A stretch of 64,000 nucleotides of DNA from Prochilodus magdalenae (lineage: Eukaryota > Chordata > Actinopteri > Characiformes > Prochilodontidae). The translations under genes were made by a program, and so were the position numbers. The DNA is taken from assembly GCA_024036415.1 (NCBI GenBank), contig JAMWET010000805.1:557501-621500 (forward strand), read 5' to 3'. The stretch's first letter is position 1. Each line of letters starts with the position of its first letter. The notes beneath the pieces are model-generated. The model had not been told where the DNA came from, ran no database searches, and was given only the letters and a program-made list of their open reading frames with translations. Below are positions 11,476-23,917 of this stretch, in pieces.

Positions 11476-12477
11476 ACCCAGACAGCTTTCAGTATTACCC
11501 ACACTTATCCCAGTATAACCCAACCCGAAACCCTCCCAGTACAGCCAAAACACTCTTAGTACAACCCAAACCCTTACTGGTACAACCCAAACATCTCCCA
11601 GTAGTACAAACAACCCAAACCTCTCCCAGTACAACCCAGACCTCTTCTAGTACAACCCAAACCTCCCAGCACAACCCAAAACCCTCCCAGTACAATCCAA
11701 AACCCACCCAGTACAATCCAGACTTCTCCCAGTACAACCCAAACCCCTCCCAGTACAACCCAAACCCCTCCAAGTACAACCCAACCCCTCCTAGTACAAC
11801 CCAACCCAAACCCTTCCCAAAGCTACCCAAACCTCTCCCAGTACAACCCAAATCCCTCTCAGTACAACCCAAATCCCTCATAGTACAACCCAAACTCCTC
11901 CGAGTACAACCCAACCCTTCCTGGTAAAACCACAAAACCCTTTCCAAAGCTACCCAAACCTCTCCCAGTGCAACCCAAACCCCTCCCAGTACAACCCAAA
12001 CCCCTCCCAGTACCACAAACAACCCAAACTCCTCCCAGTACAACCCAAACCTCTCCCAGTACAACCCAAACTCCTCCTAGTACAACCCAACCCAAACCCC
12101 TCCCAGTACAACCACAAACCCTTCCCAGTACGACCCAAAACTCTTCTTGTACAACCCAAACCCCTCCTAAAGCCCTCCCAAACCCTTCCCAAAGCTACCC
12201 AAGCCTCTCCCAGTACAACCCAAACCTCTCCCAGTACAACCCAAACTCCTCCTAGTACAACCCAACCCAAACTCCTCCCAGTACAACCACAAACCTCTCC
12301 CAGTACGACCCAAAACTCTTCTTGTACAACCCAAACACCTCCTAAAGCCTACCCAAACCCTTCCCAAAGCTACCCAAGACCCTTCCAGTACAACCCAAAC
12401 CTTTCACAGTATAACCCAAACTCCTCTTAGTACAACCCAACCCAAACCCCTCCCAGTACAACCACAAAACCCTTCCA
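11476..12477 (+). repeat. Minisatellite array 1 (20-21 bp unit)
   Basis: About 48 tandem units of consensus CCCAGTACAACCCAAACCCC. Unit lengths vary through small indels, so no reading frame stays open through the array. The minus strand is G-rich, with GGG runs in nearly every unit. Confidence 0.93.
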
Positions 12478-12479
12478 GG

Positions 12480-13660
12480 AACTGATACACTTTATATTTC
12501 AAGACATATTTCTGAGAAACCAAGACTAGATGTGCACCAAAACTGTCACCATCCGCTAATCAGTACTTAAAGCTCTCATCTTTGATAGAGTGGAGAAACA
12601 CAAGCTCCACCCCTGACCCACTAAATGCTGAGGAAATCAATGCTGTATTTAGTTGTCGAGGCTTCTGAGTAATGTACTGTTAAATATGTTATCTGCTTGT
12701 TTTGCTGAAGCTGAGAAATGATTGCACTTATTGGCTGTTTTGACTAGAAATGAAGTAAAGGAAGGGGGTCTCTAGCTTTTGAATATTGATCCGCGCTCTT
12801 ACGGCAGACCTGATTTAAAGAGTTTTGTTTGTTTGTGTGGCATTTGCACAAAAACATTACAACTTAACTCGTCCTTGAGGTTTATTTAAGGATTGTGCCC
12901 ACAGAACTTGACATTCTTTCCCCCCACCTCTCGTGACCCTAGGACACACACACTGCACGCACACACATCCCCACGCAAACATGTTCACATGACCTGACTC
13001 ACAGGGAGGCCTCTGTTCCAAAAAAACTCAACATAAACTAGGCACAGGGTGACCGAGAGGATGCAGCTGGGACATCTATCTGCCCAAGACTGGTGCTGAA
13101 TGGGAATGGGGGGGTGGGGGGTTGTAGAGAAGATTGAGAGAAAGAGAAAGAGAGAGGGGGCTAGCGGATGAGAGCGGAGAGGAGGAGTATTAGGCTGCCG
13201 AGTACAATGAAAGCACCTGGATCCAGCTTTCCCACACAACCCTCCCTCCATCCGGCCCGGTCCGGATACTCTCCAAAAGCCTCAGATGAAAGCCTCTCGC
13301 TGTCTGAACTCTCTGCCCTCCTTTCTGAACCACTCTTTCAGCTGAGTAACTCCTCTTCCTGCTCCTTTGACTTATTTTTATTACATCACGGCCAAGCTTT
13401 AAAAACTTCCTGTGACACTCCAAGCGGCCTTGGATAGTCACACAGTGACCCAAAGAGAAGGCTTTACGAAGGTGGACATACTGGCAGTGCTGTGGCTACT
13501 CTAAGCATGACTAGCACAAAGAAAGAGGTTAAACAAAGAAACAGAGGCCCTAAGAAATACATTAAGCACAGCTTTAAACACGCTAGCTGGAAGCAAATAT
13601 GGCCTTTTATATAGACCACTGTTCAGAAGTATGGAATCACTGAATTCTATAGCATTAAAC
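12480..13660. other. Unique spacer between minisatellite arrays
   Basis: No supported gene. Short open frames occur on both strands at 12985-13453 in moderately G+C-rich sequence with a purine-rich tract near 13130-13170; no domain was recognised. Confidence 0.45.
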
Positions 13661-15020
13661 CTGTCCTAGTACAACCCAAACAGCTCCCAGTACAACCACA
13701 ACTCTACCAAGTAAACTCAAACCCCTCCTAATACAACACAAACCCCTTACAGTACAACCCAAACAGCTCCCAGTACAACCCAAACTTTACACAGTACAAC
13801 CCAAACCCCATTTAGTACAACCTAAATCCCTCATAACACAACCCAAACAGCTCCCAGTACAAACACAACTCTACCCAGTATAAGCCAAACCCCTCCTAGT
13901 ACAAGCCAAACCCCTCCTATTACAACCCAAACAGCTTCCAGTACAGCCACAACTCTACCCAGTACATCCCAAACACCTCCAAGTACAACCAAAACTCTAC
14001 CCAGTATAACCAAAACTCTACAGAGTATAACCCAAACCCCTCCTAGTTCAACCCAAACAGCTCCCAGTACAACCCAAATCCCTCCTAGTACAACCCAAAA
14101 AGCTCCCAGTACAACCCAAACCCCTCATAGTACAACCCAACCCCCTCCTAGTACATCCCAAACAGCTGCCAATACAACCACAACTCTACCCAGTACAACC
14201 AAAACTCTAAAGAGTATAACCCAAACCCCTCCTAATACAACCAAAACCCCTCCTAGAACAACCCAAACCCCTCCTAATACAACCAAAACCCCTCCTAGAA
14301 CAACCCAAACCCCTCCTAATACAACCCAAACCCCTCCTAGAACAACCCAAACCCCTCCTAGAACAACCCAAACCCCTCCTAATACAACCAAAACCCCTCC
14401 TAGAACAACCCAAACCCCTCCTAATACAACCCAAACCCCTTCTAGAACAACCCAAACAGCTCCCAGTAAAACCCAACCCCCTCATAGTACAACTCAAACC
14501 CCTCCTAGTACAACCCAAACAGCTCCCAGTACAACCACAACTCTACCCAGTACATCCCAAACACCTCCAAGTACAACCAAAACACTACCCAGTACAACCA
14601 AAACTCTATCCAGTATAACCCAAACCCCTCCTAATACAACCCAAACCCCTCCTAATACAACCCAAACCCCTCCTAATACAACCCAGACCCCTCCTAGTAC
14701 AACCCAAACAGCTGCCAGTGCAATCCCAACAGTTAAAAGTCTACCCCATGCAACTTAAACCCCTCCTTATACAACCCAAACCACTCCTAGTACAACCCAA
14801 ACAGCTCCCAGTACAAGAAACTCTACTGAGTATAACCCAAACCCCGCCAGTACAACCCAAACCCCCCCAGTACAACCCAAACCCCTCATACTACAACCCA
14901 AACAGCTCCCAGTACAAGAAACTCTACTGAGTATAACCCAAACCCCGCCAGTACAACCCAAACCCCTCATACTACAACCCAAACCACTCCCAGTGCAATC
15001 CAAACAGCTCCAAATATGAT
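13661..15020 (+). repeat. Minisatellite array 2 (21 bp unit), frame-preserved core
   Basis: Same repeat family as 11476-12477. Between 13826 and 14755 the 21 bp period is kept with no frame-breaking indel. Units vary between a CCTCCTAGTACAACC form and a GCTCCCAGTACAACC form. Beyond 14760 the array continues with indels. Confidence 0.93.
13826..14758 (+). other. 310-codon start-less open frame encoding Thr/Pro/Ser heptads
   Basis: Reading from just after a TAA at 13823-13825 to a TAA at 14756-14758, I followed every codon and found no stop. The translation repeats seven-residue units such as TTQTPPS, TTQTAPS and TTKTPPR, which resembles a mucin-type O-glycosylation domain. There is no ATG, and I saw no obvious flanking exon or splice pair. 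Variation between units is mostly amino-acid changing, which argues against strong purifying selection. It may be a chance product of a minisatellite whose period is a multiple of three, or an unannotated mucin-like exon. Confidence 0.3.
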
Positions 15021-15214
15021 CCTAACATGGTGCTTGTGACTCTTCACAGATTTACTTCATTAGCCCCATAAACTCTAGCCATGGTATTCAGTTATTATGT
15101 TTATGCTGTATACAAAAGGGTTTGTTGACACTTCCTCTACAGAGAAGAAACCTAACTATACAAACAATTTTTTTGTGCATAAAATTTTTTTATGCAATTT
15201 CAGTATATTTGTAG

Positions 15215-15455
15215 TGAGTAGTGCTGTTGCCTCACAGTAAGAAGGGATCAGGTTTGTTTGTAAACTGGGGCTTGCTGGGCCATTCTGTGTGTAGTGTGCA
15301 TGTTCTCCCTGTGTCTTCGTGGGTTTCCCCCCTACAGTCCAAAGACATGCTAAACTGTCCCTAGGTGTGAATGGGTGTGTCTCCCCCTGCGATGGACTGG
15401 GGCCTGTCCAGGGTTTTTTTCTTGCGACCCAGGAAGGATAAGCAGCTTCGAAGCA
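15215..15455 (+). repeat. Dispersed fish repeat fragment
   Basis: Contains phrases typical of a very common fish repeat: TGCATGTTCTCCCTGTGTCT, CAGTCCAAAGACATGC, GCGATGGACTGG and CCTGTCCAGGGT. I recognise it as a dispersed family but do not assign its class. Confidence 0.65.
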
Positions 15456-15671
15456 GCTTTTTTGCTACAAAGAGATAACATTAGCTGTATTATTTATTAT
15501 TTTATATTGTATTTTTTATCATGTAATACTGTACCAAAAACACCCAGACTACTGAATAAAACATCTGCCTTCTGGTGTCAAGTTCAGAACCTTTATAATC
15601 CAGTTCCAATCTGCGCTGCTTATTACTGAATTTTTTTAAAAGGTGGCATATCATGGAAAATGTTTTTGTGC

Positions 15672-15716
15672 TCTTTTTATATAAATAAATATAAATAAAT
15701 ATAAATAAATATAAAT
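15672..15716 (+). repeat. AT-rich tandem repeat
   Basis: About four units of ATAAATAAAT/ATAAATAAAT type. Confidence 0.8.
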
Positions 15717-15849
15717 GGAATCTGAATAAAATGAGCTCACTGGACAAAAGAAAAAATTAAAATAGTCCCCTGTGACTGAAACGTACCTAATAGCATGTCC
15801 TACAGAAAGAATAATAGCTGTGATTGGATTTATCACCGACTGGAGTTTC

Positions 15850-16084
15850 ATCAACAAACTGCACAGTTGGTCCAGATTTGGTGGATGCCTTCCCTGGCCC
15901 AATTCTGAGGAGAATTCCCTGTGGACTGGGATTTTAGCCACTGCTGGTAGACCTGTATGACCGTACACTTCCATACACCTGCAGATTCAGCTACTTCCCT
16001 CACACTATGGTCTTTGGCTACGCCCAAATGCTCAGTCACTCCTGTTAGCCAATCATTAACATCTGCTTTGGAGCCATTCTCCAC
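15850..16084 (-). pseudogene. Tc1-like transposase N-terminal fragment
   Basis: Minus-strand translation contains VREVAESAGVWKCTVIQVYQ and QWLKSQSTGN followed by HQIWTNCAVC. This fits the helix-turn-helix and linker of a Tc1-like transposase, with the usual VSRSTVQRVYQ motif altered. No terminal repeats or catalytic part are seen. Confidence 0.6.
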
Positions 16085-18477
16085 ACATGGAGCGAGACAT
16101 TTACCGTACTGTCACCTCCTCTCAATCTATGAATCCCATCACTCACACCCCGGAGGTATTTACAACCCCATCACCCTCGTCCAGTGAGCTTAGACTAATA
16201 ATATGCAAAAACAGCTTTTTTATAATTTGATGGTTGTGTGATATTGCAAAAATATTGTTACGTCCTGGTATAGAAGGAGACGAGGGAAACATAGAGCGTT
16301 AAGCATCTGCTCTTTTACTGAACATTAGAGCAGTAGAGCATGGCCAATCAGCACTACCGAATGGCCATGATCGTTCCAGTCATACGATTCTTACTGCAGG
16401 TCCTGTGCTACAGTGACATGAGCACACCTTTCGTGCGTCCACAGCCAGTAGCAGGTTACTACATAGCCCCCTGTTTTTTAAAGCGCCATCACAGCAACCG
16501 CATGCGCAGAATCCCAGGAGCCCCATGGTCTCTGCCAACCAGCCGCTGGCATTGCTCGAGGGTTCCCGGTCTACGCCACCAGGCCCCACACCACTCCATT
16601 GAGACAGGTATTCATCAGCCAGCCTTGTTGGGGCTTTAACAGACTGAATACAAGATAAATGTAGGATATGGGCTCTGCCATGCAAATACCAGGAATAAAT
16701 GCAGCACCATCACTGAAAAAAGGTGTAGCATTTTGTTTGTGTAGCTTCCGTTCACCTCAGTTTACTTCTCCTATGCCGGTTCTGATAGTGGTGAGTAGTA
16801 GAAGATGTCAGCTTGTTCTCGGTTAATGTGCTGATGGAGCAGGCTGAAGTAGGGCGCTTCATAAAAGGAGACATTCTACTCTAACAGGAGGGCAGAAAGG
16901 CCAATGGCCCCGCGTGCCTTGGTGGAACAGCAGGACAAAAGGTCATCCACTGCAGGGCTGACAGGACACTGTCTGCTGCATAGCACACTGGAAAGGAACA
17001 CAAGGTCATGAAGGGCGCGAACCCTGACAAAAATCTTGCAACACGACAAGAAGGTTATAAAGGTCACGGGGCAGAGGGAGCGCCGAGGGTCCAATGCTAT
17101 GGACTACTTGTATTCACTTGTATGAATTTTCTGTGGAAAAAAAGGGAGAATACTGGGAAATGAATGTTGGCATTCACGGAACTAGACAGCTATGATGTCA
17201 CTCCGCAGTGTGAAATTGGATTTCAGAAAAGCTCCCGTGGCAGTCTTGCTTCACTTCAGCCTGTTCTTTTCTCAGCCTAGCAGCGAGCTGAGGGCTTCGT
17301 AGGGTTCCACAGCTTCGCTCCCTGTCCAAGATCTATACGTTTTACCACCCGTGATCTCTGTAATACCCCTCCACCTAATTGCTGAGACCCAAGGCCCATC
17401 TTGAAGATTCCAGCTACATCTCTTTAATCCCGTGTCCTGTTTGATTCAGTGAGCCACTCATCGCTAGGCCTACGTGAAGGAACGGAGTGGAGGACGGCTT
17501 CACGCCTGGCTGGTTATTTGATTAGGTATACCGGGGGCTTACGCGATAAAGCGCCAGCCACGTCTCGCTGTGGTAAGCTCCGTTCCAATTCAGAGACAAG
17601 GACAAGCAGAACATATGTACTGTATGAGGCACCAAAGAGTTTAATGTCATCTTCCTGGTGTGGGCTCAGCGCTTGTATGAGAGGGGATACACACTAAGAC
17701 ACGGATCCTGTCCTTGGAGAGCGAAGCAAGAGGCCGATTTAGGTTTCGTTTTGGCAAAATAGCATTGGTGGGTCCCTAGACCAGTTAGATATAGCACTAT
17801 TGATTTTTTTGCAAATGCTGTATGATTTAAGGATGGATTTAGCCGGCATTAGCCTTATTTCCAGACTTATAAGGGGTATCACTACAGATTTAGGAATTGG
17901 AAAGGGTTAAGCTTTTACTAATGGTGTCTGGACTGTTGATCACGTACCTCTGGAGCAGCAATAGATGGAAAATTTACCAAAAATGAAGTATTCATTTTAC
18001 CTGAAAGCTGAATCATGTGTGTACTTGCTTTCTGCTTGATTACTAACCATTGTTAGACCTCCATCCTCAGCTCTGTCAGTCTCCTTCAGCTTCTTTCCCT
18101 TCCTCTATGATATTTTTATTAAGATGAACTTAAGGATGAATTATTTAATTATCTAGTTTGAACTGACAAACAGCTTCTCACCTGGCTGGCCTTCTACTGA
18201 GCTGCCACCTCCTAAAGAACATATAGAGACAGAGGAGTTCAGGGACAACTGTGTTAAGAAAAACAGAACACCAGTTTTAGGTACATACACTAAAAAAAAA
18301 AAAAAAAAAAGCTAAAAAGTTCAAATTCAGGCACCTATTCGTAGCAGCTAACAAAAACGTGTGCAAATACATATTGTAGGCACATATCTACAGACTGTTA
18401 CTAATTCAGAATGTATATTATATTTTTAATAAGGCTTAATAATTGTACAGTATGCTTTTAGAAAAAATCTCAAAACT
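16085..18477. other. Non-coding stretch
   Basis: No supported gene. Frames at 16340-16685 on both strands lie in moderately G+C-rich sequence without recognisable domains. An (A)n run lies at 18292-18310. Confidence 0.45.
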
Positions 18478-18920
18478 CAAACACCTCTAGTACAACCCAA
18501 ACAGCAGCCAGTACAACCCAAACGGCTGCCAGTACAACCCAAACACCTCTAGTACAACCCAAACAGCAGCCAGTACAACCCAAACAGCAGCCAGTACAAT
18601 CCAAACACCTCTAGTACAACCCAAACAGCAGCCAGTACAACCCAAACAGCAGCCAGTACAATCCAAACACCTCTAGTACAACCCAAACAGCTGCCAGTAC
18701 AACCCAAACACCTCTAGTACAACCCAAACAGCAGCCAGTACATCCCAAACACCTCTAATACAACCCAAACACCTCTAGTACAACAACAGCTGCCAGTGCA
18801 ATCCCAACACTCAAAAGTCTACCCCATTCAACTTAAACCCTTACTTATACAACCCAAACCACTCATAGTACAACCCAAACAGCTCCCAGTACAACCCAAA
18901 CCCCTCATAGTACAACCCCC
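18478..18920 (+). repeat. Minisatellite array 3 (alternating 20 and 21 bp units)
   Basis: Same family as the arrays at 11.5 and 13.7 kb, but here a 20 bp unit with ACACCTCTAGTACAACCC alternates with a 21 bp unit with AACAGCAGCCAGTACAACCC. The 41 bp dimer shows that local amplification happened after the family spread. Confidence 0.9.
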
Positions 18921-18959
18921 CCCAAAATCCTGCCACAACTACATTGGTAGTTGACTGGC

Positions 18960-19590
18960 ATTACTGGGCACATAAGGCACTGGAAACATAGAAGCCTGGA
19001 AACATAAAGGGTCGTGAGAAGATAAGGCCCTAGAAACATGGGCCCTGAGAAGATAGGGCCCTGGGATTATAGGGCCCTAAGAAAATAGGACCATGCATCC
19101 TGGGAATACATATATATGCCCTGGGGACTATAGGAACAAAGGGTCTTGTGAACATAGGACATTTGTTACATATGCCACTTGAACATCAGTTCATGCACCC
19201 TGGAAAAACAGGGCCCTCAAATCATTGAGCACTGTAAACACAGGAGAATCCAACATGGAAACATATCGTCCTGTGACTATAGGGCCTTATGAACATGGAG
19301 CCCAAAGAAAATAAAGCCCTGAGAACATAGGGCCCTGGAATCTTAGGGTGCTGGAAAAAAACATCCTACAAACGTATGGCCTCGAAAGTATTGAGCCCTA
19401 GTAACACAGGATACTTGAACATTGGTCCATGCACCCTGGAAAAAAGGGCCCTGGGATCACAAAGCCCTGGGAACATAGGACCAGGGACTCAGGGAACATA
19501 TGGCAATAGGTTTATATGGCCTTCGGAACATAGGACCGTGGGACATTAGGGGCCTGATAACACAGACCCTCGAGGATATAGGTATGTTCA
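18960..19590 (+). repeat. Degenerate minisatellite of GGGCCCT/GAACATAG units
   Basis: Roughly 18-22 bp units containing GGAACATAGGGCCCTG-like cores recur about 25 times with heavy divergence. It adjoins array 3 but is a different repeat. No coding signal. Confidence 0.8.
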
Positions 19591-21712
19591 CATACTGCTG
19601 GAAAACAAATATCTCTAGGATTCCTGGCAGCGCCGCAGCCTGTTGTAGGTGCCTACAGGATTAGCTGCAGCGGCTAAGTTGTTAGGAACTCTCCTCCTCC
19701 TCTAGCCGTAGCACGGGCTTTGCTGTTGTGTTCTGCTAGCTGCAGGCGTACATACTCACACATTCGCACGCGCATGCACATTAGAACACTGCTTCATTAC
19801 CCTCTGTCACATCGGCTAAGATTTATGGGACTTAATGGACGAGGTTCTGTTTTGGCAATTTACTGCGAGAGATGGGAAAACCACGGCTTTTTACACCCCA
19901 GCCTGCTCAACACAGTGGGATTACGCTGTGAGAGAGATGGACTTTCACCTGCTGTGGAATAAAGTGGCCCCCACCCATCCTCCTGGGGGCTGGGGACCAA
20001 TCTGCTGATGTCATGTTTGTGTAACTAGTTTTAACTGTTTGTTCAACTGTTGCTATTTGCTTGAGTACATTTGGCTGCAGGATTAGATTTGTTGGAGGTA
20101 CACTAGCTGTGGGAGTTCTGCTGAAATGGAAAAGTGTACCGTTATTCAGGATTATATTGGTGCATCTTCATACTTTTACTGTACTCACGAGTTCTTTGAG
20201 TGTCTATAAGTTCACCGGTGAGGAATGAGCAGAAGGTTTGAATGCAGAGCTCAGTCAGTTCAATTAAACAGCACTGCATGGCCAGTTCAATAGCAGCATC
20301 TGCTGGCTAATGGCAGTACTACTCCTTCAGTCGTAACACAGCGGCCATTAGTGCCTGGAGCCTGCACCAGTAACCTGGATTATACAGTTAGTTCCAATAG
20401 TCTCTAACCCATTTCCAGCATATGTATGCAAAACAGCATGAAGCTAACAGATGGAGCCCCTAACTGCTAAACCATAACCAACCCAATCAATGATCTTAAT
20501 TTTAGATTTAATGAGAAACTGGCTGGGCTCCATTACATTAAACCAATTGGAAAAATACAAATACACATATAACCAATAAATGTACAGACACATAAAACAC
20601 ATTAATGCATATTAAAAACATAGACAGTTGGTAGTGTTGTACAACAACTGAGCAGCAATATGGACTTAGCAATCGATCTCAGAATAATTCCTGTGGTTGA
20701 TAAATACTTGAGAACATGTGTCTCGCATGGAGAGATTGCTACAAGTATGCTCCATACCTCGTCCAGCTATTATTCCACATAACCTACGTAATAAATAATA
20801 AAGCTTCTAATCAATGGCAAGCCTTGAAGAGATCCTGAGCAGTTTTAGACCGCATTCCTGCTTGTTAGTAGTGAAACACGGTGCCAGAGAACAGCACGCG
20901 GACTCGCCAGCAATGTGAAGAATGTATGCAAATCTGACCATTTCTGAAATTAGGAATCTACCCTTGCCAAGCAAATGACACTCATCTCATTACTCAGTGG
21001 GAGAAAAGTGGAGCACCTCCTGTGCTTGGCACAGAAGACATACTTTTTTAAGTGCATTTCTGAGTTTAATGTCGATCTGAAAGGGGAAGTTTAAGTGCTC
21101 CGAGTGTCTCGGGATGTGCTGCTGTTTAGTTCCTCCACAGCTGAACGCTTACTTGCCAAAGTGGTGCTTTTACCCAATCTCTGCTATTACATTATATTTT
21201 TACCTAAGAAAATAAAAAAAAGAAAATGGAGTGAGATACATTGAGGGGAGGCAGTGTGCACTGGTGTGTGACTCTATGTATTTGCTGAATTTGTGTTGTT
21301 CCGTCCAAAAAAAAAAAAAGAAATTAAAAGTAAATCAAAGAATGTACTAAACTTGCGCTATAGAGGATCTGCTCTTCAAAGATGTAATAGTCTGATCATC
21401 TGTAATTAATGGTCTTGGGTATCAGGCATAACGCACACATCAAATAATCATGAATCTTTCTGGAACACACATAGAGCTTGGTGTAGATCAAGGTTTCTCG
21501 AGCTGTGGGCCATGAAATAGCCTGGGCCTGTATGCTTGTACGCCTGCAGGCCGCTATGCCTTGTAGTTATGATCAGGACAACCCCTGGTTCTATCAGGAG
21601 AACCAGCCAATATATTGTCGCTGTCCATAGAAAAACACGTATCTCTATTTTTGTTGAATTTAACTTTTTAATGCCTCATTTTATCACGAGCTGTTAAATT
21701 TCACCAACAGAA
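19591..21712. other. Non-coding stretch
   Basis: No supported gene. The frame at 19720-19962 has no recognisable domain. Around 21490-21560 the sequence faintly resembles a hAT-type repeat end, not enough to call. Confidence 0.45.
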
Positions 21713-22555
21713 ATGGCCCAAAACTGCCTGGAAAGGGATGAGACAGCATACAGGAGGGAGGTGGCTGAGCTGGTGGACTGGTGTGACTACAACAATCTTT
21801 CCTTGAGCACAGACAAGACCAAGGAAATGATTTTTGATCCAAGGAGGAGGAGGCAGGAGCTACACACACCCCTGTTCATAGGTGAGACAGAGGTGGAGAG
21901 GGTGAAAACCTTCAAATTCCTCGGCGTTCACATCAGCGAGGATCTAACCTGGTCACACAACACGCACTACATCGCTCGGAAGTCCCAGCAGCGGTTTTGG
22001 CATGTCAGCCCAACTTCTCAGCAACTTCTACAAGAGTACGATTGAGAGCGTTCTTACCAGCTCCATCACGGTCTGGTACGGAAACTGCACCCCTCGGGAT
22101 AGGAAGGCTCTCCAGTGTGTGATCAAGACTGCACAGTCCATTTCCGGAGCAGCCTTCCCCTCACTGCAGGACATCTACAGGACCAGGGTCATCAGGAGGG
22201 CCCACAGCATCATCAGGAACAGTACACACCCCCAACACAGCCTCTTCACGCTCCTACCGTCGGGCCGACGCTACAGGAGTGTGAAGTCCAGAACAGCCAG
22301 GCTGACAGACAGTTTTTATCCACAAGCCATCAGGCTTGTGAACACCTCCTCCCCCCTTCCGCTCTGAAACTGGCTGAACTCTGACTCTGACATGCATCCA
22401 TTAATATGAGCGCAATACATATTTTGCTGCTACTTTTATACCATACTGTTTACTTCTGTACCTGCACAGCGCACTTTACACATGCATGTGCACCTTACTT
22501 GCATCCATACAGTACTGTACTCTCCCTTCCTTTACTTAGTCTTTTTCTATACTTA

Positions 22556-22619
<64 letters not shown>

Positions 22620-22770
22620 CTTCTTATTTTTGTCTCTCCTTTTATATTGATATTTATTTTTTTAAGACTGTCGGGAATGGAGGAACTGCAAAGTAAGAAT
22701 TTCATTGTACAATGCAACTGCTTGTTATGCTGTGCATATAACAATAAAAATCTTGAATCTTGAATACTAG
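21713..22770 (+). pseudogene. 5'-truncated non-LTR retrotransposon (L2/CR1-like) ORF2 end and 3' tail
   Basis: Frame 21713-22045 reads WCDYNNLSLSTDKTKEMIFD and FKFLGVHISEDLTWSHNT, the end of a LINE reverse transcriptase. After a frameshift near 22000, frame 22002-22367 reads FYKSTIESVLTSSITVWYGN, RDRKALQCVIKTAQ and SFYPQAIRLVN, the typical C-terminal region. The 3' untranslated region contains a (TA)n tract and ends in AATAAAAATCTTGAATCTTG, an L2-type tail. The 5' part, including the endonuclease domain and YxDD catalytic site, is missing. Confidence 0.88.
22557..22616 (+). repeat. (TA)n microsatellite in LINE 3' region
   Basis: About 29 TA units inside the 3' untranslated part of the LINE fragment. 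Confidence 0.95.
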
Positions 22771-23084
22771 TTTTTCTTTGCACAGCAACAATATATATAT
22801 ATATATATACTTATATATATAGGTATGTGCAATGCAGCATGCCTCCACATGCCATTTGTTCTGGGCAGCCTCCTTTTTGCTGTATAACATTGAAGCCTCT
22901 GTGTGATGCTTTATCTAAGCAAACTTTGTTTTCTACTGTATGTAAGCTGAGTCAGTGATCTATCTCTTTTCTCCCACTGGAGGGCTCTGGGGAGTTGAGT
23001 CTGCTCCATATATCAATAGTCTTAGTGTTCACCGGCTGCTAGCTGCCCCTGAGCACACAGTGTGTTGCTGGAGTCACTGCTCCA

Positions 23085-23569
23085 GTCCACCAACCTGTCT
23101 TGTGGGCAGTATCCTATGACCACTGATGAATTACCAGAAGATGACCAATACAGACCGCGCAGACAAGCTACTGTCTCTGACTTTACATCTACAAGTTATT
23201 TCTATACGTTAGAGTGGTTAATAGGATGGACAGTGAGTGGACACCACAGCAGCACAGCCACACCACAGCAGCACTGCTGCTTCTGATGCACTCACACCAG
23301 CACAATACACACTAACACAAAACCACCACCACGTCAGTGTCACTGCAGTGCTGAGAATGATCCACCACCCATGTAATACCTGCTCTGTGGTGGTCCTGTG
23401 AAGGTCTTGACCACTGAATAAAAAGGTAATGGGGGGATTACAAAGTATATAGAGAAACTGATGGACTACAGTCTGTAATTGTAGAACTACAAGGTGGTCC
23501 TATGTGGTCAGTGGAGCTGTTAATTGGATAAAGAGTGTAGGTGGTTTTAATGTTATGGCTGATCGGTGT
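23085..23569 (+). mobile_element. Palindromic MITE family P, 5'-truncated copy
   Basis: Matches the central and right part of the element at 63217-63918 and ends with TGTTATGGCTGATCGGTGT, the family terminal repeat. It ends about 230 bp upstream of the putative TATA box of the Ly6-like gene. Confidence 0.85.
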
Positions 23570-23798
23570 TTGTTTGTGCTTATGAGCAGATTTTGAAGGC
23601 ATTTTCTAAATGATCAGAATCAGAATCACTCTATTTTGCCAAGCCTCTTAAGCATACAACTAATGCGTGCATGCTGATGGTTATTTACTTTCCTTTTCCT
23701 TCTGAATCAGTACATTTGTTAACTCTGTCCCCGCACCTGAAACCTGCTTTGTGACATTGCGATCATGCTTTTAAGGAAACCGGTTGTGTGGCTCTGGT

Positions 23799-23806
23799 AA
23801 ATAAAG
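23799..23806 (+). promoter_or_regulatory. Putative TATA box of the Ly6-like gene
   Basis: AAATAAAG-type sequence about 45 bp upstream of the start codon. This leaves a short 5' leader of roughly 15-20 bases if transcription starts 30 bp downstream. Confidence 0.4.
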
Positions 23807-23847
23807 GTAATCAGCCCTCATGCCATCATCAGACCAACCACCAACAC

Positions 23848-23917
23848 ATGAACATGAAGCTTCTACTAAGCACTCTCGTACTCGCACTCGTGCTTGTGCT
23901 CATGTGGAGCACCACAG
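23848..23917 (+). CDS. Ly6-like exon 1 (signal peptide)
   Basis: Twenty-three codons plus one base, followed by GTAAGA. It encodes only the hydrophobic secretion signal. Confidence 0.85.

Noticed and set aside
11495..12367. Minus-strand VVLGGVW / GLGCTRR repeat proteins
   Set aside because: Shadows of the minisatellite, shifting frame with each indel.
11476..18920. CRISPR-like or telomeric arrays
   Set aside because: Units are directly tandem without unique spacers, and the unit is not the vertebrate TTAGGG repeat.
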